The notes beneath the pieces are model-generated. The model was not told where the DNA came from. It saw nothing but the letters and a program-made list of their open reading frames with translations, and made no database searches. The translations under genes were made by a program, and so were the position numbers. Shown here one piece after another: positions 8,429 to 16,175 of a stretch of DNA of 64,000 nucleotides. The DNA comes from Guyparkeria halophila (GTDB lineage Bacteria; Pseudomonadota; Gammaproteobacteria; Halothiobacillales; Halothiobacillaceae): assembly GCF_034479635.1 (NCBI RefSeq), contig NZ_CP140153.1, positions 1,247,501 to 1,311,500 of the forward strand. The letters are read 5' to 3'. Each line of letters begins with the position of its first letter. Within the stretch, counting starts at the first letter, position 1.

Positions 8429-9496
8429 TCAGGGGCTTACGTCGGCGGATGGACTCGATACGCTGCGAAGCTCGGCCTCCCGCCGGTCAAGCCACCGGCG
8501 CTGGGACTCGATGGTCTCCAGTCGGTTGAACTCCTTGCGCGTCCCTTCGGCAATCGGTAGCTGCGAAGAATACCACCCCCAGTGCTTCCTCGCGATGCGT
8601 ACGCCCATCACATTTCCGTAATGGCGATAAATATTCTCGAATTGCTCGCGTAGCAAGCCCATCACCTCGGTCGCCACCGGGTCGGGCGGGACGCGGCGGC
8701 CCTCCAGTGCGGCACGCAGCTGACGGAACAGCCAGGGCCGGCCAAAGGCGGCCCGACCGATCATCAGGCCGGCGGCACCGGTCTGCTCCAGCACCTCGAC
8801 GGCCCGGTCCACCGAGTCGATATCGCCGTTGGCCAGTACCGGGATGCGGCGTTCGGCCACGACCCGGGCGATCGTGTCGTGCTCCGCCTCGCCGAGGTAC
8901 TTCTGCGCCCGGGTGCGGCCGTGAACGGAGAGCATCGCGATGCCCGCCTGTTCGGCAATGCGGGCGATCTCGGGGGCATTGCGCCAGGTGTCGTCCGGTC
9001 CGGTGCGCATCTTGAGCGTGACCGGGCAGGGCACGGCCCTGACGGTGGCGTCGAGTAGTCGCGCGACGGTATCGGGCTCGGCCATCAGCGCCGAGCCGGC
9101 CGCCTTTCGGCAGACCTTCTTTGCCGGGCAGCCGAGGTTGAGATCGATCAGCTGCGCCCCGTCGCGGTAGGCCTGCTGGGCGGCCTTCGCCAGATCCTCG
9201 GGCTCGTTGCCCAGCAGTTGCACCGCGCGCGGTTCGGGGTCGTCCGGGCGAATGCGGCGTTGCTCACTCTTGCGGGTATGCCGCAGCTCGGGCTTGCTGC
9301 TGAGCATCTCGTTGATGACCAGCCCGGCGCCCTGGTCGAAGCACAGCTGGCGAAATGGGCGGTCGGAGATGCCGGCCATGGGGGCGAGCGCCAGGGGAAA
9401 TTCGATGCGCAGGCGCTCGTCGCGGCCGACCAGTTCGATCGGCGCGAGCCGCGCTGCCGGCGCGGTTGTCGATCGCTGGTCAGGGCGTGCGGACAT
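8429..9496 (-). CDS. dusB: tRNA-dihydrouridine synthase B
   Basis: DusB reduces specific uridines in tRNA to dihydrouridine with FMN and NADPH. The 355-residue protein has the TIM-barrel Dus signatures: LAPMAGISDRPFR near residue 38, NLGCPAKKVCRKAAGSAL (the Cys of GCP is the family's catalytic cysteine), SVHGRTRAQKYLG and GRAAFGRPWLF. The N-terminus is about 20 residues longer than E. coli DusB, with ATG at 9496 as the most likely start. It overlaps the end of dctM by 17 bases and precedes fis. Confidence 0.93.
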   Translation of the reverse strand: MSARPDQRSTTAPAARLAPIELVGRDERLRIEFPLALAPMAGISDRPFRQLCFDQGAGLVINEMLSSKPELRHTRKSEQRRIRPDDPEPRAVQLLGNEPEDLAKAAQQAYRDGAQLIDLNLGCPAKKVCRKAAGSALMAEPDTVARLLDATVRAVPCPVTLKMRTGPDDTWRNAPEIARIAEQAGIAMLSVHGRTRAQKYLGEAEHDTIARVVAERRIPVLANGDIDSVDRAVEVLEQTGAAGLMIGRAAFGRPWLFRQLRAALEGRRVPPDPVATEVMGLLREQFENIYRHYGNVMGVRIARKHWGWYSSQLPIAEGTRKEFNRLETIESQRRWLDRREAELRSVSSPSADVSP

Positions 9497-10862
9497 CAAG
9501 GCGTTCGGGCAGCCAGGTCACGATGTCCGGGAAGATCACCAGCAGGGCCAGCACGGCGATCTGGATCGCGATGAACGGCAGCACCCCGCGATAGATCTGG
9601 CCGGTGCGAATGCTGGCCGGTGCCGCGCCGCGCAGGTAGAACAGCGAGAAGCCGAACGGCGGGGTAAGGAAACTTGTCTGCAGGTTCACCGCCAGCAGGA
9701 TGCCCAGCCAGATCGGATCGATGCCCATCATGAGCAGCACGGGGGCAACGATCGGCACCACCACGAAGGTGATCTCGATGAAGTCGAGCATGAAGCCAAG
9801 CAGGAACACGATCACCATGACGATCAGCAGGGCGGTCATCGCACCGCCCGGCAGGCCCGAGAGCAGGTCGTGGACCATTTCATCGCCGCCGAAGCCGCGG
9901 AAGACCAGCGAGAAGATCGAGGCGCCGATGAAAATCATGAACACCATCGCGGTGACCCGCAGGGTGCCCGTCAGGCTCTCGTGGAGTACGGGGAAGGTCA
10001 GGCGGCGCTTGGCGAAAGCCAGCAGCAGCGCGCCGACCGCGCCCACGGCAGCCGCCTCGGTGGGTGTGGCGATGCCGCTCATGATCGAGCCGAGCACCAG
10101 GACGATCAGCGCGATCGGTGGGGCCAGCGCGAACAGCAGCCGGCTGATCGGCGGGCGCTCGGCCAGTTCCGCCTCGGACAGCCCCGGCACGCGCTCGGGC
10201 TGGCGCCAGGCCACGAACAGGATGTAGGCCGCGTAGGCGCTCACCAGGATCAGGCCGGGGATCAGGGCGCCGCTGAACAGGTCGCTTACCGCCACGGTCT
10301 CGGGCGAGAAGATGCCTTGCTCGAGCTGCGCCTGGGTGTAGGCGTTGGCAAGCTGGTCGCCCAGCAGCACGAGGATGATCGACGGCGGGATGATCTGACC
10401 CAACGTGCCGGCGGCGGCCACCGAGCCCGAGGCCAGGCGGGGGTCGTAACCGCGGCGCAGCATGACCGGCAGGGCGATCAGGCCCAGGGTGACGACGGTT
10501 GCCCCGACGATGCCGGTGCTGGCCGCGAGGATCGCGCCGACGAGCATCATCGACAGCCCCAGTCCCCCGGGTCGGCGGCCGAACAGGGCGCTCATGTTCT
10601 CCAGGAGGTCATCGGCGACGCGCGCCTTTTCCAGCAGCACGCCCATCAGCACGAACAGCGGCACGGCCACCAGCGTCTGGTTTAGCATGATGCCGAACAG
10701 CCGGTTGGGCATGGCGCTCATCAGGCCGTGATCGAACATCCCCAACAGGGTGCCGAGTCCCGCGAACAGCAGCGAGACCCCGGCGAGCACGAAGGCGACC
10801 GGAAAGCCGCTCATCAGCGCGGCGAAGATGGTGAGCACCATCAGGAGCAGCAGCCATTCCAT
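9480..10862 (-). CDS. dctM: TRAP transporter large permease subunit (DctM family)
   Basis: The 460-residue protein is almost entirely hydrophobic, with about a dozen membrane segments, and matches the DctM/IT-superfamily permease. Typical stretches include GFPVAFVLAGVSLLF near the N-terminus, NRLFGIMLNQTLVAVPLFVLMG, AAAGTLGQIIPPSIILVLLGD and QTSFLTPPFGFSLFYLRGAAP. TRAP permeases import carboxylates or related solutes with a sodium gradient. It lies three bases after dctQ. No periplasmic binding protein (DctP) gene is adjacent, so the substrate cannot be predicted and the receptor must lie elsewhere. Confidence 0.93.
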   Translation of the reverse strand: MEWLLLLMVLTIFAALMSGFPVAFVLAGVSLLFAGLGTLLGMFDHGLMSAMPNRLFGIMLNQTLVAVPLFVLMGVLLEKARVADDLLENMSALFGRRPGGLGLSMMLVGAILAASTGIVGATVVTLGLIALPVMLRRGYDPRLASGSVAAAGTLGQIIPPSIILVLLGDQLANAYTQAQLEQGIFSPETVAVSDLFSGALIPGLILVSAYAAYILFVAWRQPERVPGLSEAELAERPPISRLLFALAPPIALIVLVLGSIMSGIATPTEAAAVGAVGALLLAFAKRRLTFPVLHESLTGTLRVTAMVFMIFIGASIFSLVFRGFGGDEMVHDLLSGLPGGAMTALLIVMVIVFLLGFMLDFIEITFVVVPIVAPVLLMMGIDPIWLGILLAVNLQTSFLTPPFGFSLFYLRGAAPASIRTGQIYRGVLPFIAIQIAVLALLVIFPDIVTWLPERLDVRTP

Positions 10863-10865
10863 GCC

Positions 10866-11432
10866 TTACATGCCCTCCTTGATCGAGCCGTGCTCCGGTT
10901 CGGTCGGTCGCTGGTGGCGCAACAGGGCGACATGCCGCAGCAGCTCGACCAGCCCCTGCCAGAACAGCAGGGCGGGCATGACGATCAGCAGGGTCTTGAG
11001 CAGGTACAGCAGGGGGATGCCGCCGGGCTCGGGCGAGCCCTCGCGCATCGCCCAACTGTTGCCGACGTACTCGAAGCTGCTGATGCCGATGAACAGGCAG
11101 ACCGGCCAGAGCAGGACGATGACGCCGATGATCTCGATCCAGGCGCGGGTTCTGGGCGACGCGCCGCGCGAAAGCACGTCGACGCGCACGTGACCGTCGT
11201 GGCGATAGGTGTAGCCCATGGCGAGCATGAACATCAGCGCAAACCAGTAGGTGATCGACTCGGACAGCCACTGGTTGCTGTCCGAGAGGCCGTAGCGCAG
11301 CGCCACCACCCCGAAGACGGTCAGTGTCAGGACCAGGCCGAGCCAGGCAACCAGCCGCCCGGTCCACTCATTGACCCGGTCGAGGCGGTCGACCAGTCGG
11401 CTCAGCCGGCAGGATGGGTCCGGTCGAGTCAT
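10866..11432 (-). CDS. dctQ: TRAP transporter small permease subunit (DctQ family)
   Basis: This 188-residue membrane protein has four hydrophobic segments and the DctQ signature region: LGLVLTLTVFGVVALRYG, QWLSESITYWFALMFMLAMGYTYRHDGHVRVDVL. It pairs with the large permease encoded three bases downstream. The start at 11432 overlaps the last base of the thrB stop codon (TGATG), so translation is probably coupled to thrB. The frame open to 11726 lies antisense to no other gene but runs inside thrB, so the longer start is rejected. Confidence 0.92.
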   Translation of the reverse strand: MTRPDPSCRLSRLVDRLDRVNEWTGRLVAWLGLVLTLTVFGVVALRYGLSDSNQWLSESITYWFALMFMLAMGYTYRHDGHVRVDVLSRGASPRTRAWIEIIGVIVLLWPVCLFIGISSFEYVGNSWAMREGSPEPGGIPLLYLLKTLLIVMPALLFWQGLVELLRHVALLRHQRPTEPEHGSIKEGM

Positions 11433-12406
11433 CAGCGCACCTGTGCGGGCTGGTTGGATTCGATCCAGTCGCCGGTTGCCGTGCCGGCGGCGCGGTGTGC
11501 CTCGAGGATGCGGCGAAACGGCATCGGGTCCTTGATGTAGGTCATCTCGCCGGCACGCGGGAAGTACTGGTCCTGCATGCGCGAGACCCAGAAACGCAGC
11601 GCCGCGGCACGCAACAGGCCCGGCCAGGCCGTTTGTTCCGCCGGGCTGAAGGGACGCTCGGCGAGATACCCGGCCAGTAGCGCATCGCGCTCCGCGGCCC
11701 GCGATCGACCCTGCTCGTCCACGCACCAGTCGTTGAGCGTCACCGCCAGGTCGTAGGCGAAGACGTCGGTGCAGGCGTAGTAGAGATCGATGATGCCGGT
11801 CAGGTCACCGTCGTCGAACAGGGCGTTGTCACGAAACAGATCGGCGTGGATCGCCCCGCGCGGCAGCCCGGCACGCGACTGACCCTCTTGATAGGCAATC
11901 TCGTCATCGAGCAGGGCGAGTTCGTCGTCGTTGGCCTTGCTGTGCAGTTGTCGGGCCACTCCCTGGGCCCAGGCGAGGTCACGATCGGGGGCTCGATATT
12001 CCGGGAAGTCGGCGGAGACGCGATGAAAGCGGGCCAGTGTCCGTCCAATCTCCGCGCAGGCGGCCGGGTCCGGGTGGTCGAGCGAGGCGCCCGTCAGTCG
12101 CTGGACCAGCGCCGCCGGCTTGCCGTTGAGCTCGGTCAGATAGGCCCCGTCGCGCGTCGGCACCGGGTGGGCCGTGGGGATGTCGTGCTCGGCGAGGTAG
12201 GCCATCAGGTCGAGAAAGAACGGCAGTTCGTCGGCGCCATGGTTCTCGAACAGGGTGAGCACGTAGCGCCCACCGGTCGTGGTGACGAAGTAGTTGGTGT
12301 TCTCGATCCCGGCGGCAATACCCCGGTGCTCGACCAGCTCCCCGCAGTCGAACCGGGTCAGGAAGGTGGTGAGTTGTTGGGAATCGACCTTGGTAAAAAC
12401 CGACAT
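11432..12406 (-). CDS. thrB: homoserine kinase, ThrB type 2 (APH fold)
   Basis: The 324-residue protein belongs to the aminoglycoside-phosphotransferase-fold homoserine kinases used by pseudomonads and many proteobacteria in threonine synthesis. It phosphorylates homoserine with ATP. Visible features are the nucleotide-binding start GIAAGIENTNYFVTT, the catalytic-loop motif IHADLFRDN and the metal-binding DLYYACTD region. It lies about 930 bases from polA, a neighbourhood also seen in Pseudomonas. Two TRAP permease genes follow without a gap. Confidence 0.92.
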   Translation of the reverse strand: MSVFTKVDSQQLTTFLTRFDCGELVEHRGIAAGIENTNYFVTTTGGRYVLTLFENHGADELPFFLDLMAYLAEHDIPTAHPVPTRDGAYLTELNGKPAALVQRLTGASLDHPDPAACAEIGRTLARFHRVSADFPEYRAPDRDLAWAQGVARQLHSKANDDELALLDDEIAYQEGQSRAGLPRGAIHADLFRDNALFDDGDLTGIIDLYYACTDVFAYDLAVTLNDWCVDEQGRSRAAERDALLAGYLAERPFSPAEQTAWPGLLRAAALRFWVSRMQDQYFPRAGEMTYIKDPMPFRRILEAHRAAGTATGDWIESNQPAQVR

Positions 12407-12455
12407 GACGGTCTCGTTCGTTGCTTGGGTTTGCCCGGATTTCCGTTGTCTCGCC

Positions 12456-13175
12456 TCAGAGGTCGAGCAGTTTCTTCTGCTCTTCCTCGGTCGCCGTGAC
12501 CCCGCGGTTGCGGTAGAAATCGAAGATCGCGTCCACCGCCTCGTCGGCCGTGTCGCAGAGGGTGAACAGGTCCATGTCCTCGGGCGAGATGGTCTTCTCG
12601 CCCAGCAGCTGGTCGCCGAACCAGTCGATCAGTCCCTGCCAGAATGTTCGGCCCAGCAGGACGATCGGGATGCGTCGCGACTTGCCGGTCTGCACCAGGG
12701 TGAGGATCTCGGCGAGCTCATCGAGGGTGCCGAATCCGCCCGGCATCACCACGTAGGCCGATGCGTGCTTGACGAACATCACCTTGCGGGCGAAGAAGTG
12801 CTGGAAATGCAGCGAGACGTCCTGGTAGGCGTTGTCGTTCTGCTCGTGGGGCAGGGCGATGTTCAGACCCACACTGGGGGCGCCACCGGCCTGCGCGCCC
12901 TTGTTGGCCGCCTCCATGATGCCGGGGCCACCGCCGGAGATGACCGAGAACCCCGCGTCGGAAAGCTTTTCCGCGACCTCGACGGTCAGGCCGTACCAGG
13001 GGTTGTCTTCCTTGTAGCGGGCCGAGCCGAAGATGCTCACGGCGGGCTCGATGCTGGCGAGTGTCTCGTAGCCATGGACGAACTCGGCCATGATCTGGAA
13101 GACCTTCCACGACTCCTGCGAGAGGCGTTGCTGCTGATCCAGACGGGTCGGATGATTGGGTAGCTTTCTGCTCAT
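12456..13175 (-). CDS. LOG-family protein (TIGR00730-type)
   Basis: This is a 239-residue Rossmann-fold protein of the LOG (lysine-decarboxylase-like) family. The signature PGGFGTLDELAEIL and the SGGGPGIMEAANKGA nucleotide motif are both present. Characterised members hydrolyse cytokinin riboside monophosphates or purine nucleotides to release the base; the true bacterial substrate here is unknown. It is about 50 bases upstream of thrB on the same strand and divergent from polA. Confidence 0.88.
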   Translation of the reverse strand: MSRKLPNHPTRLDQQQRLSQESWKVFQIMAEFVHGYETLASIEPAVSIFGSARYKEDNPWYGLTVEVAEKLSDAGFSVISGGGPGIMEAANKGAQAGGAPSVGLNIALPHEQNDNAYQDVSLHFQHFFARKVMFVKHASAYVVMPGGFGTLDELAEILTLVQTGKSRRIPIVLLGRTFWQGLIDWFGDQLLGEKTISPEDMDLFTLCDTADEAVDAIFDFYRNRGVTATEEEQKKLLDL

Positions 13176-13195
13176 GCAAAACCGTGCGAAGCCGA

Positions 13196-13226
13196 GGTGT
13201 TCCCGGGGTGTTCCCGGGGTGTCCCC
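13196..13226. repeat. 11-bp tandem repeat upstream of polA
   Basis: Two identical 11-base units (GGTGTTCCCGG) and a partial third (GGTGTCCCC) lie in the divergent region between the LOG gene and polA. No role is evident. Confidence 0.7.
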
Positions 13227-13335
13227 AAAGAGTTTTCAGCGGATGGTCAGTGGCGCTCGTCCCGTCGGTCACGGGGCTGCCTGTGGCATAGTACCGGCCT
13301 GATATCCACGGAATTCAAAAGGGGCAAATCCTACC

Positions 13336-16050
13336 ATGTCCGACCGCAACGGACCCGTGATTCTCGTCGACGGCAGTTCCTTCCTGTTTCGCGCCTTCCA
13401 CGCCCTGCCGCCGCTTACCGCGCCCGACGGCACGCCTACCGGCGCGATCCACGGCGTGGTCAACATGCTCCTCAAGATGCGACGCGAGGCCGATCCCAGC
13501 CACATGGCGGTGGTGTTCGATGCCCCGGGCAAGACCTTTCGCGACGACATCTATCCCGAGTACAAGGCCCACCGGCCACCGCTGCCGGACGATCTTCGGG
13601 TGCAGATCGAGCCGGTCCACGCGCTGGTGCGTGCACTGGGCTTCCCGCTCCTGTGTATCGAGGGGGTGGAGGCGGACGACGTCATCGGCACCCTGATGCA
13701 CGAGGCGCGCGAGAACGACGAGGAGGTGATCGTCGCCACGGCCGACAAGGACTTTGCCCAGTTGGTGGCCCCCAGTGTGACGCTGGTCAACACGATGAGT
13801 AACAAGACCACGGATGTCGCGGCCGTCGAGGAGAAGTACGGCATCACCCCGGCGCAGTTCATCGACTTTCTCGCGCTGGTTGGTGACAAGGTCGACAATA
13901 TCCCCGGCGTTCCGGGTTGCGGTCCCAAGACGGCCACCAAGTGGATCAACCAGTACGGCTCGCTCGACGGGATCATCGCCCATGCCGACGAGCTCAAGGG
14001 CAAGGTGGGGCAATCGCTGCGCGATTCACTCGAGTTCCTGCCCACCAGCCGGGAACTGGTGACGATCCGCACCGATTGCGAGCTGCCGGTGACCCTCAAC
14101 GAGGTGGCGATCGAGCCGGCCGACGTCCAGACCGGCCTGGCACTGGCCGATCGCTATGGCCTCAACTCGCTGCGCCGCTGGTTCGGCGAGCAGGGTCTCG
14201 ATGAGGGCGAGTCGGTCACCGAAGCGCCCGAACGTCCCGAGATCGCCTACCACACGGTGACCGACCTCGAGACGCTGGACGCCTGGATCACGCGGATCGA
14301 GGCGGCGTCGCGCGTGGCCTTCGATACCGAGACCAATTCGCTCGAGCCGATGCAGATGGCGGTGGTCGGGCTGTCGTTCGCGATCGATCCCCATGAGGCG
14401 ATCTACGTCCCCCTGTCGCATGTCGATGCCCACGGCGAACGCATCGAGCCGCAGTTGGACCGCGACACGGTGCTCGAGCGGCTCAAGCCCTGGCTGGAAG
14501 ACGAGCGTCCCACCAAGATCCTGCAGAACGCCAAGTTCGACATGCACGCGCTCGCCAACCACGGCGTCACCCTGCGCGGACTGGTGGACGACAGCATGCT
14601 CGAGTCCTACGTGCTCGACCCGACCGCCTCGCGTCACGACATGGATACGCTGGCCTCGCGCGAGTTGTCGCATCAGACCACGACCTTCGAGCAGGTCGCG
14701 GGCAAGGGGGCCAAGCAGCTGACCTTCGATCAGGTCGCGATCGATGTGGCTGCCCCGTACGCCGCCGAAGATGCCGACATCACCCTGCAACTGGCCGACC
14801 GCCTGCGCGCGCAGCTGGCCGAAGTGCCGAGCCTGATGGCGGTTTACGAGGAGATCGAACGCCCCCTGGTACCGGTGTTGTTCACCATGGAGCGTGCCGG
14901 CGTGGCAATCGACAGCGACCAACTGGCGCGCCAGGGCGAGGCGATCGCCGAACGGATCGCCACGATCGAGGCGCAGGCCCAGGAGATCGCCGGTGAGGCC
15001 TTCAACCTCGGTTCGACCAAGCAGCTCAAGGCCATCCTCTACGAGCGCATGGGGCTGCCGGTGAAGGTCAAGACACCCAAGGGGGAACCGTCGACCAACG
15101 AGGAGGCACTCTCGGCATTGGTCGACGAGCATCCGCTCGCCCAACTGATCCTGGACTACCGTGGCCTGACCAAGCTCAAGAGCACCTACATCGACCGGCT
15201 GCCCGAGCGCATCGACCCGGATACGGGGCGGGTACACAGCATGTTCCACCAGGCAGTGACCGCCACCGGCCGGCTGTCGTCATCCAACCCCAACCTGCAG
15301 AACATCCCGGTGCGTACCGAGGAGGGGCGGCGCATCCGCAAGTCGTTCGTCGCCACGCCGGGTCACAAGCTGATTTCGGCGGACTACTCGCAGATTGAAT
15401 TGCGGATCATGGCGCACCTGTCGGGTGACGAGGGGTTGCTGTCGGCGTTCGAGCACGGCGAGGACATCCACCGGGCCACCGCCCGCGAGGTATTTGCCGA
15501 CGGTGGCGAGGTGTCCGATGAGCAGCGTCGCGCGGCCAAGGCGATCAACTTCGGCCTGATCTACGGCATGTCGGCATTCGGGCTGGCGCGCCAGATCGGC
15601 GTGGGACGGACCGAGGCGCAGGATTACATCGACCGCTATTTCGCCCGCTACCCCGGTGTGGCGCGCTACATGGACGACACCCGCCGGCAGGCTCACGAAC
15701 GCGGTTTTGTCGAAACCGTCTTCGGCCGGCGCCTGTATCTGCCCGAACTCAAGAGTCGCAATGGCCAGCGCCGCCAGTACGCCGAGCGCACCGCGATCAA
15801 CGCGCCGATGCAGGGCACCGCTGCCGACATCATCAAGCGGGCCATGCTGGCGCTGCATGAGAACGTGGTGTTGACCGGTCGTGCCCGGATGATCATTCAG
15901 GTGCACGATGAGCTGATCTTCGAGGTGCCCGCCGCTCAGGCCGAGTCGTTGGCCGACGAGATCGAGCACGCCATGATTGCCGCCGCCGACCTGCGGGTGC
16001 CGCTGGAAGTCGGCATCGGTATCGGGGCAAGTTGGGACGAGGCGCACTGA
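13336..16050 (+). CDS. polA: DNA polymerase I
   Basis: PolA fills gaps, removes RNA primers and repairs DNA. At 904 residues it is a full-length three-domain enzyme. The N-terminal 5' nuclease has VDGSSFLFRAFHAL and EADDVIGTL. The 3'-5' exonuclease appears intact, with the DTETNSLE, NAKFDMHAL and YAAEDADITLQL motifs carrying acidic metal ligands. The polymerase domain has SADYSQIELRIMAHLSGD, RRAAKAINFGLIYGMSAFGL and IIQVHDELIFEV. The start at 13336 matches the family N-terminus. A very strong terminator follows. Confidence 0.98.
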   Translation: MSDRNGPVILVDGSSFLFRAFHALPPLTAPDGTPTGAIHGVVNMLLKMRREADPSHMAVVFDAPGKTFRDDIYPEYKAHRPPLPDDLRVQIEPVHALVRALGFPLLCIEGVEADDVIGTLMHEARENDEEVIVATADKDFAQLVAPSVTLVNTMSNKTTDVAAVEEKYGITPAQFIDFLALVGDKVDNIPGVPGCGPKTATKWINQYGSLDGIIAHADELKGKVGQSLRDSLEFLPTSRELVTIRTDCELPVTLNEVAIEPADVQTGLALADRYGLNSLRRWFGEQGLDEGESVTEAPERPEIAYHTVTDLETLDAWITRIEAASRVAFDTETNSLEPMQMAVVGLSFAIDPHEAIYVPLSHVDAHGERIEPQLDRDTVLERLKPWLEDERPTKILQNAKFDMHALANHGVTLRGLVDDSMLESYVLDPTASRHDMDTLASRELSHQTTTFEQVAGKGAKQLTFDQVAIDVAAPYAAEDADITLQLADRLRAQLAEVPSLMAVYEEIERPLVPVLFTMERAGVAIDSDQLARQGEAIAERIATIEAQAQEIAGEAFNLGSTKQLKAILYERMGLPVKVKTPKGEPSTNEEALSALVDEHPLAQLILDYRGLTKLKSTYIDRLPERIDPDTGRVHSMFHQAVTATGRLSSSNPNLQNIPVRTEEGRRIRKSFVATPGHKLISADYSQIELRIMAHLSGDEGLLSAFEHGEDIHRATAREVFADGGEVSDEQRRAAKAINFGLIYGMSAFGLARQIGVGRTEAQDYIDRYFARYPGVARYMDDTRRQAHERGFVETVFGRRLYLPELKSRNGQRRQYAERTAINAPMQGTAADIIKRAMLALHENVVLTGRARMIIQVHDELIFEVPAAQAESLADEIEHAMIAAADLRVPLEVGIGIGASWDEAH

Positions 16051-16115
16051 TATCGGTGCCTGACGCGACCTTCGCCGGCCACGACGCCCGGCGGACCAAG
16101 CCCCGGGGACAAACG

Positions 16116-16156
16116 AAAACGCCCGTCGATGCACGACGCTTCGACGGGCGTTTTTT
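16116..16156. terminator. bidirectional terminator between polA and the EAL gene
   Basis: A 14-bp perfect stem (AAAACGCCCGTCGA / TCGACGGGCGTTTT) with an 11-base loop carries A-residues on the left arm and a T-run on the right. It can end the forward polA transcript and the reverse transcript of the EAL-domain gene. Confidence 0.92.
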
Positions 16157-16175
16157 GCGGTGGGTTGGTCCGGGG

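Noticed and set aside
9207-10685. 492-codon forward frame opposite dusB and dctM
   Set aside because: His/Gln/Asp/Glu-rich low-complexity sequence, antisense to two recognised genes.
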